A stretch of 27,267 bases of DNA from an uncultured Eubacteriales bacterium. Its GTDB lineage: Bacteria > Bacillota > Clostridia > Oscillospirales > CAG-272. Below, in pieces: positions 22,462-27,267 of the stretch (position 1 is the first letter of the stretch; the number at the start of each line of letters is the position of its first letter). Location of the stretch: contig CAKSPO010000026.1 of NCBI GenBank assembly GCA_934481515.1, positions 1 through 27,267 of the forward strand, written 5' to 3'. A model generated the notes under the pieces. It was not told the DNA's origin, did no database searches, and saw only the letters and a program-made list of their open reading frames with translations. The translations under genes were made by a program, and so were the position numbers.

Positions 22462-23274
22462 ATGGAAGAGAATAACGGTACGTCGGAGGTCAGACTATCG
22501 GATTTCTGGAATACGTTCAAGCGTTGCTGGTGGGTTCTGCTTGCAACGCTGGTTGGCGTATTCTGCATTCTGTATCTGGTTTCTTCAATTACCCATGAGG
22601 ATCAATACTCTGCAAAAACCAGCATTTATATTTTGCGGGACAGCGGCAATAACAGCGGGTCTTCAAATAATTTCAGCTCTGCGGATATCACCATCGCAAA
22701 CTACATTCTGAAGGACTGCGAGGTGCTCTTCCGGAGCCGCGATCATGTTCTTCGCCCGGTGATTGAAACGCAGAATCTCAGCGGAGTTCTGGACACAAAA
22801 CAGCTGGACAAAATGATCAGCATTACACACGAGGAAAACACCCGTGTGCTTTATCTGACGGTGACGACCAAGAATGCACAGCGGAGTGTGGATCTTGCCA
22901 ATGCGGTTGCGCAGAAAGCATGCGAATATTATAACGGGTATTACAATACTTCTCTTTGCAACATCAATGACGTGGCAAGTCTGGAGGATGCCAAGACACC
23001 CTCCAACCCGATTTCCAAGATGAAGCTGTTGCTGATTTCCGTGGCGGCAATGATTGTGGTGTACCTTGTATATTTTCTGCTGTATATTCTGGATGATAAG
23101 ATCAATACGGCAGAGGATGTGGAAAAATACCTGGGGGTCAACATGCTTGGCGTGATTCCCAACCGGGAGGATTCGCGGCGCAGAAAAACCAAAGGAGGCT
23201 ATTATTCCTCTTATTATGCGTCGGGTGAGGCGGAAGGCGCAAATTCAAATGCTCAGGCGGGGGGAAAAAGATGA
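22462..23274 (+). CDS. Wzz/CpsC-like polysaccharide co-polymerase and kinase activator
   Basis: A 270-aa inner-membrane protein with two transmembrane helices (about residues 22-42 and 188-209) flanking an extracellular domain. A cytoplasmic tail of about 60 residues follows. This topology is typical of Gram-positive CpsC/CapA, which activates the BY-kinase and governs polymer length. A proline-rich segment near the second helix (TPSNPISKMK) is as expected. Unusually, the cytoplasmic tail itself carries paired tyrosines (Y247, Y248, Y251, Y252 in GYYSSYYASG) before a Gly/Ala/Asn-rich end. ATG 22462 has an AAAGGA site seven bases upstream. The stop overlaps the kinase start by four bases (ATGA), implying translational coupling. 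Confidence 0.92.
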   Translation: MEENNGTSEVRLSDFWNTFKRCWWVLLATLVGVFCILYLVSSITHEDQYSAKTSIYILRDSGNNSGSSNNFSSADITIANYILKDCEVLFRSRDHVLRPVIETQNLSGVLDTKQLDKMISITHEENTRVLYLTVTTKNAQRSVDLANAVAQKACEYYNGYYNTSLCNINDVASLEDAKTPSNPISKMKLLLISVAAMIVVYLVYFLLYILDDKINTAEDVEKYLGVNMLGVIPNREDSRRRKTKGGYYSSYYASGEAEGANSNAQAGGKR

Positions 23275-24269
23275 GGACAGTAGAACTGAACCTGGATGAC
23301 GGACTTTCATCCAATTACTTTCTCCGGGAAGCCTTCAATACGCTTCGAACCAATATCCTTTTCTCCGGTCAGTCGGTTAAGACCATTGTTCTGACCAGTT
23401 GCTTTGCACATGAAGGAAAAACTTCTATTTCCTTTGATGTCTGCCGCAGTCTTGCGGAATCCGGAAAGAGAGTGCTTTTGATTGACGCAGATTTGCGGAA
23501 GTCCGTGATGCTCAGTCGGTATACCAATGAAAAAGGCATTCGGGGGTTGAGCGAATTTCTTTCCTCACAGGCAAGACTTGATGAGGTGGTTTGCCACACA
23601 TCCGTTGAAAATCTGGATATTATTTTTGCGGGTCCCTATCCCCCCAACCCGACAGAATTGGTGGGAAGCGCATACTTTGGGGAGACGCTGAAATTTTTGC
23701 GTGAAAAATATGACTACGTGATTGTCGATGCCGCTCCGCTCGGACTGGTCATTGACGCTTCCCTCATTGCCAACTATTGTGACGGAGCCATTCTTGTCAT
23801 CAACATCGGGCACGTGAAGTACCGTGTTGCGCAGGGAGTGAAAGCGCAACTCCAAAAGAGCGGATGCAAGATTCTCGGCGTTGTGCTGAATCAGATAGAC
23901 CGCAAAAAGAAGGTCGGCGGTGCTTCCGCTTATTATTCCTCGCATTATATGTCCTATGGCGCTTACGGAAGCTATGGGGAACCACCGGAACTTAAAAAAA
24001 ATTCCGCAACCGAAAAAAACACTTCGAAAGTTGCAGGAGGAGCCTCTTCCGCGGCGCGTCCCTCCGGCAACGGAACTTCCGGTAACGGAACTGCTCCGGT
24101 TCGCTCCGCGACGGGTACCGCCGGTGCGGCAAGACCTGCCGGAATGATGAGAAGCACCCCCGGTACTTCATCAGCTTCGCAGGGGAATGCTCCCCGCCGT
24201 CCGGCTTCCGCTCCGCGTGCCGACACCGAGACGGCACAGCGGCAGGATCCGTTCCGCAGAAATCCATAA
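23271..24269 (+). CDS. CpsD/CapB-like BY-family tyrosine kinase
   Basis: A cytoplasmic bacterial tyrosine kinase of the BY (P-loop) family that acts with the CpsC-like partner. Residues 1-215 form the kinase domain: Walker A in CFAHEGKTS (G49, K50, T51; a His stands where GxGK usually has its first Gly), Walker A' in LLIDADLRKS (from about 69) and Walker B in YVIVDAAP (149-156). The tyrosine cluster follows (Y221, Y222, Y226, Y229, Y232, Y235). Beyond it the protein continues for about 95 residues of Ser/Gly/Ala/Pro/Thr-rich low-complexity sequence, so 332 aa against the usual ~230. GGGGG lies upstream of ATG 23271, which overlaps the preceding stop. A terminator follows. Confidence 0.93.
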   Translation: MRTVELNLDDGLSSNYFLREAFNTLRTNILFSGQSVKTIVLTSCFAHEGKTSISFDVCRSLAESGKRVLLIDADLRKSVMLSRYTNEKGIRGLSEFLSSQARLDEVVCHTSVENLDIIFAGPYPPNPTELVGSAYFGETLKFLREKYDYVIVDAAPLGLVIDASLIANYCDGAILVINIGHVKYRVAQGVKAQLQKSGCKILGVVLNQIDRKKKVGGASAYYSSHYMSYGAYGSYGEPPELKKNSATEKNTSKVAGGASSAARPSGNGTSGNGTAPVRSATGTAGAARPAGMMRSTPGTSSASQGNAPRRPASAPRADTETAQRQDPFRRNP

Positions 24270-24324
24270 GATGGATTTTTGCGAAAGCTTTTGAGACATC
24301 CGGAACAGAAAAACAGAATTTTCG

Positions 24325-24352
24325 AAAAGACCGCCGCAGGCGGTCTTTTTTT
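24325..24352 (+). terminator. Terminator of the tyrosine-phosphorylation operon
   Basis: GACCGCC (24329-24335) and GGCGGTC (24339-24345) form a stem with a GCA loop, extended by an A-run on the left and a run of seven T on the right. It lies 55 bp after the kinase stop. Confidence 0.93.
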
Positions 24353-24502
24353 GCCTTTTTGCAAGAGCGAAATGACCGGAAACGACATTTTTTGCGCTTC
24401 GATGCTTTTGCGACGGATTTGCGGCAGAGGTTTCGCATCTGCGGAAAACGTAAAAAAACGTAAAAACAGCCCCCGGATGCGCAGAAAAGCGCGGAGGAGG
24501 TC

Positions 24503-24531
24503 TTGACAGAATCAGAAAAATTGTGTATAAT
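24503..24531 (+). promoter_or_regulatory. Consensus sigma-A promoter for rny
   Basis: Perfect TTGACA (24503-24508) and TATAAT (24526-24531) hexamers with a 17-bp spacer. The leader of about 77 nt contains a hairpin at 24559-24580 (TGTG-C-TTTT paired with AAAACACA, one bulged C). Confidence 0.92.
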
Positions 24532-24614
24532 AATTAAGTATGATTTATTCGCACCCCGTGTGCTTTTCGTACAAAACACATAAAAAATCAAAATGAATAA
24601 AGGAGGTATGTTCA

Positions 24615-26156
24615 GTGCCGGTTTACATTGCGGTCATCAGTATTGTTGCGGCTTTGGTTGTCGGAGTTTTGAGTGGATTTCTGATCCGGAAGTATATTGG
24701 TGAAAAAGCCATCGGCTCTGCGGAAGCAGAAGCAAAACGGTTGTTGGAAGAAGGCTCCAAGGAGGCGGACACCCGGAAGAAGGAAATTTTGGTGGAAGCC
24801 AAGGAAGAGGCGCTCCGCTTGCGGAATGACACCGAGCGGGAGCTGAAGGAGCGTCGGTCGGAAGTGACCCGGATGGAACGCAGGGTCAACCAGAAGGAAG
24901 AAAATCTTGACAAAAAATCGGAGGCTTTGGAGAAAAAGAACGAGCAGTTGGATGAAAAGCTGAAGGCAAACGACGCTCTGCGGGAGCAGATCAACGACGT
25001 GCTGCATCAGCATCTTGAAAAGTTGGAGGAAATCTCCGGCTACACCATCGATCAGGCAAAAAGTGAGCTTTTGGAGCGCGTGGAGTCTGAAACAAGACAT
25101 GAGATGGCACAAAAGCTGGATGAATTGGAGAGCGAGTTCAAGGAGGAGGCGGATACCAAGGCAAGAAATCTGATTTCTCTTGCCATTCAGCGGTGCGCCG
25201 CCGACCATGTGACCGAGTCCACCATTTCCGCCGTGGCAATTCCGAACGAGGAAATGAAGGGGCGGATCATCGGACGCGAGGGAAGAAACATTCAGAAGCT
25301 GGAGACGCTGACCGGCGTGGAGCTGATTATCGACGATACGCCGGAAACCATCACGATTTCCGGATTTGACCCCGTCCGTCGAGAGATCGCCCGGATGGCG
25401 TTGGAGCGCCTGATTGCCGACGGTCGTATTCACCCGACCCGGATCGAGGAGATGGTTGAAAAATCCCGCAAGGAAGTGGAAGCCATCATCAAGCAGGCGG
25501 GTGAACGCGCCACCTACGAGGTCAACGTACACGGAATTCATCCGGAGCTGGTCAAGCTTCTGGGACGGCTCCGCTACCGTACCAGTTACGGACAAAACGT
25601 GTTGCAGCACTCCATTGAGGTTGCATGGCTTGCCGGAATCATGGCAGACGAGCTTGGCGTAGACGGAACCACCGCACGCCGCGCAGGACTTCTGCACGAC
25701 ATCGGAAAGGCTTTTCCGCAGGATATGGAAGGCTCTCATGTGGAGCTTGGCGTGAACGTCCTGAAGAAGTATAAGGAGAATCCGGAGGTCATCCATGCCG
25801 TCGAGGCGCACCACAACGATGTGGAGCCGCGCACGGTCATCGCCGTTCTGATTCAGGCGGCAGACGCCATTTCCGCGGCAAGACCCGGAGCCCGGCGTGA
25901 GGATATGGAAAACTACATCAAGCGTCTGGAGAAGCTGGAAGAGATTGCATGTGGCTTTAAGGGCGTGGATAAGGCGTATGCCATTCAGGCAGGACGTGAA
26001 ATCCGCGTCATGGTCAAGCCGGAGGTTGTCAACGACGACGGCATGAAGCTGATTGCCCGCGAGATGGCGAAGAAGATTGAGGACGAGGTCAAGTACCCCG
26101 GACAGATCAAACTCAATCTCATCCGCGAAACCCGCACAATCGATTACGCGAAGTAA
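24615..26156 (+). CDS. rny: Ribonuclease Y
   Basis: RNase Y is the membrane-tethered endoribonuclease that starts bulk mRNA decay in many Bacillota. The 513-aa layout is canonical: an N-terminal membrane helix (about 4-24), a long charged coiled coil (about 30-195), and a KH domain with GRIIGREGRN (from residue 216). The HD domain has the metal-binding HD pair H361-D362 in GLLHDIGKAFPQ, preceded by YGQNVLQHSIEVAW. I start at GTG 24615, eight bases after AGGAGG; the ATG at 24608 is out of frame. The gene has its own consensus promoter and terminator. The usual neighbours recA/cinA or ymdB are not in the window. Confidence 0.98.
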   Translation: MPVYIAVISIVAALVVGVLSGFLIRKYIGEKAIGSAEAEAKRLLEEGSKEADTRKKEILVEAKEEALRLRNDTERELKERRSEVTRMERRVNQKEENLDKKSEALEKKNEQLDEKLKANDALREQINDVLHQHLEKLEEISGYTIDQAKSELLERVESETRHEMAQKLDELESEFKEEADTKARNLISLAIQRCAADHVTESTISAVAIPNEEMKGRIIGREGRNIQKLETLTGVELIIDDTPETITISGFDPVRREIARMALERLIADGRIHPTRIEEMVEKSRKEVEAIIKQAGERATYEVNVHGIHPELVKLLGRLRYRTSYGQNVLQHSIEVAWLAGIMADELGVDGTTARRAGLLHDIGKAFPQDMEGSHVELGVNVLKKYKENPEVIHAVEAHHNDVEPRTVIAVLIQAADAISAARPGARREDMENYIKRLEKLEEIACGFKGVDKAYAIQAGREIRVMVKPEVVNDDGMKLIAREMAKKIEDEVKYPGQIKLNLIRETRTIDYAK

Positions 26157-26198
26157 CCGCGGGTTCGGATTGCTTGCGGAAGGAAAGAACAAAAAGAG

Positions 26199-26237
26199 AA
26201 GGAACCAAGGTCATTTGCGGTCTTGGTTCCTTTTTTT
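26199..26237 (+). terminator. Terminator of rny
   Basis: Arms 26199-26209 and 26222-26232 (AAGGAACCAAG and its complement) flank a 12-nt loop and end in a run of seven T. It also faces the end of the minus-strand SLOG gene. Confidence 0.93.
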
Positions 26238-26306
26238 CTATGAAATATGGGAAAAATCGGAGATTTTACTGCGGCGGATGCCGGCACTTTTTGTTCGGCG
26301 CGTGGC

Positions 26307-26834
26307 TTACGGAGATTCTTCTGCAGGAGCGGAATTGGGAAATACGTTGTAAATTTCTTTCTTTTGCGAACGGGCATAGTCGTAGGCGAGCCGGGTTCCG
26401 CTTTTGCGAGGGGAGCGCGGCAAATGGTTCCGGCGATCCGCTTCCCGTTCCTGCGGAATGTAAGAGGGATTGCAGTAAAATATGCAGACATCGCTTTCCC
26501 GCATCATTGCCCTGTTCCGGAGCACGTAGGAGGCTCTTCCGGCGCGAACCGTGTCCGGCAGGCAGATGCAATCCTCATAGCCGGACAAAAGAAATTCCAT
26601 GGTCATCTCGTCCGCTTCCGGGTAGCGCATCCGGAAATGAATCCGGCGGAGACAGGGATGCTCCTTTTGCAGTTCTGTGACAAGCGTATAGCAAAGCGTA
26701 TCGAACGCAGAATGGTCGCCGAAGAGAAAATCGGTGACACCCCGCGCAATCAGAGCAGTCAGAAGCCGGTGCAATTCTGCTGTCAGCTGTTCTGTTTCTT
26801 CTATTTCCCGATGTCCGATAAAACAGCAGGTCAT
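26307..26834 (-). CDS. SLOG-fold family protein (DUF1273/YpsA-like)
   Basis: A 175-aa predicted SLOG-superfamily protein. The family has a Rossmann-like, nucleotide- or ligand-sensing fold related to DprA and LOG proteins. The N-terminus CCFIGHREIE (residues 3-12) has the FxGHR signature of YpsA-like members. Later blocks are FLFGDHSAFDTLCYTL, RNRAMMRESDVCIFYCN and GTRLAYDYARSQKKEI near the C-terminus. Function is not established for this subgroup. I start at ATG 26834, with GGAGGA directly upstream; the longer reading to 26894 runs into the promoter and begins outside the domain. The gene is divergent from an XRE regulator. Confidence 0.83.
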   Translation of the reverse strand: MTCCFIGHREIEETEQLTAELHRLLTALIARGVTDFLFGDHSAFDTLCYTLVTELQKEHPCLRRIHFRMRYPEADEMTMEFLLSGYEDCICLPDTVRAGRASYVLRNRAMMRESDVCIFYCNPSYIPQEREADRRNHLPRSPRKSGTRLAYDYARSQKKEIYNVFPNSAPAEESP

Positions 26835-26865
26835 ATTTCCTCCGAAAAAATGATTTTCAATGGTT

Positions 26866-26894
26866 CTTGTATGGTTGCTCTGGAAAACGGTCAA
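26866..26894 (-). promoter_or_regulatory. Possible sigma-A promoter for the SLOG gene
   Basis: On the minus strand, TTGACC (26889-26894) and TACAAG (26866-26871) are spaced by 17 bp, about 30 bp upstream of the start at 26834. The -10 is imperfect. Confidence 0.5.
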
Positions 26895-26931
26895 TTGCTC
26901 TATATTTTGAGCAGAAAAAGAAAATCTCGTC

Positions 26932-26940
26932 TGTTATAAT
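26932..26940 (+). promoter_or_regulatory. Extended -10 promoter for the XRE-type regulator
   Basis: TGT precedes a perfect TATAAT (26935-26940), with an A-rich stretch (about 26913-26924) upstream but no clear -35 at normal spacing. The regulator start follows about 75 bp later. Confidence 0.65.
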
Positions 26941-27014
26941 AGAGTTGATTGCGGAATGATGAAAAATGGGCGGTACAGATCGGGGGGAGATTCTTGCGTG
27001 GGGAGGGAAAGACT

Positions 27015-27267
27015 GTGGAACAAATGATCGGAAGCAGAATACAGAAAATCCGGCAGTCCAAGGGGTATACGCAACTGCAACTTGCCGAGAGGATTGGGCT
27101 TTCCACAAACTACCTTTCCGATATTGAACGCGGAAAAAGCTCCGCACGCTTAGACAAACTGGTGGCAATCATGAACGCATTGGAATGCTCCGCCGACGAC
27201 ATTTTCTCCGACGTGATTGACTGCGGCTATAAAATCAAGGTTTCACGCCTTTCCGAACGAATGGACA
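27015..27267 (+). CDS. XRE-family HTH transcriptional regulator (truncated by window end)
   Basis: Only the first 84 codons are in the window. They encode a classic Cro/C1-type helix-turn-helix at the N-terminus: IGSRIQKIRQSKGYTQLQLA, then ERIGLSTNYLSDIERGKSSA and LDKLVAIMNALECSADDIF. I start at GTG 27015, behind GGGAGGG; ATG 27024 is an alternative. The remaining sequence and any sensor domain lie beyond position 27267, so its regulon is unknown. It is divergent from the SLOG gene, which is a candidate target by position only. Confidence 0.93.
   Translation, partial: MEQMIGSRIQKIRQSKGYTQLQLAERIGLSTNYLSDIERGKSSARLDKLVAIMNALECSADDIFSDVIDCGYKIKVSRLSERMD

Larger units (their letters stand above)
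24270..24614. other. 345-bp stretch between the kinase gene and rny
   Basis: I see no gene here. It contains the kinase operon terminator (24325-24352), a tandem AAACGTAAAA repeat (about 24447-24468), the consensus rny promoter (24503-24531) and the rny leader with a hairpin (24559-24580). Confidence 0.7.

Noticed and set aside
24447..24468. Tandem AAACGTAAAA copies considered as a repeat array
   Set aside because: There are only two copies in A-rich sequence, with no spacer structure; not a CRISPR or iteron array.
24612..26192. Long minus-strand open frame (526 codons) opposite rny
   Set aside because: It mirrors the coiled-coil and HD codons of rny and shows repetitive Leu/His composition without a family.
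26247..26939. Plus-strand open frame of 230 codons over the SLOG gene
   Set aside because: The minus-strand SLOG reading has family motifs and a strong ribosome binding site; this one has neither.

Overview
The window looks like a core-genome segment of a spore-forming, low-to-mid GC Clostridia (Bacillota). The main pointers are a spoIIGA-sigE sporulation pair, a ribonuclease Y gene, a CpsB/CpsC/CpsD-type tyrosine-phosphorylation module, strong AGGAGG-type ribosome binding sites ahead of nearly every gene, and many TTGACA-17-TATAAT promoters. GC is somewhat above 50% by eye, which is compatible with an Oscillospirales- or Christensenellales-like gut lineage. That placement is inference; no 16S or other decisive marker is present.

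Layout. Positions 3-2367 (minus): tRNA-Thr(UGU), a Gfo/Idh/MocA oxidoreductase and an M55 D-aminopeptidase-like enzyme. Positions 2627-6094 (minus): a compact run of M24 Xaa-Pro peptidase, PlsY acyltransferase, an SAM-dependent methyltransferase and a 109-aa unknown protein. Positions 6184-8893 (plus): spoIIGA, sigE and rsmA/ksgA behind a spoIIG-like promoter. Positions 8991-9162: tRNA-Thr(CGU) with its own consensus promoter and a perfect hairpin terminator. Positions 9238-15543 (minus): a MazF/NdoA-type toxin without a visible antitoxin, a 22-bp perfect inverted repeat, a DUF4830-like protein, a RodA/SEDS polymerase, a GH78-like alpha-L-rhamnosidase and prolyl-tRNA synthetase. Positions 15732-17664 (plus): oligoendopeptidase F. 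Positions 17711-19239 (minus): MalQ 4-alpha-glucanotransferase. Positions 19375-20913 (plus): a 64-aa membrane miniprotein and glyceraldehyde-3-phosphate dehydrogenase. Position 20926-21456 (minus): a DUF4358-like lipoprotein. Positions 21606-24269 (plus): the CpsB-like phosphatase, Wzz/CpsC-like activator and CpsD-like BY-kinase operon. Positions 24503-26237 (plus): rny. Positions 26307-27267: a SLOG-fold protein (minus) divergent from a truncated XRE-type regulator (plus).

Most genes are housekeeping: protein turnover, phospholipid synthesis, glycolysis, glucan metabolism, translation, RNA decay, sporulation and cell-wall elongation. I saw no transposase, phage gene, CRISPR array or integrase. 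I do not see a clear undescribed multi-gene system. The items most worth a second look are: the tyrosine kinase/phosphatase module with tyrosine-rich tails on both CpsC- and CpsD-like proteins and no adjacent glycosyltransferase genes; the antitoxin-less, tail-bearing MazF; the perfect 22-bp hairpin; the Cys substitution in the RodA LSYGGSS motif; and the spoIIG-like promoter with 0A-box-like palindromes.
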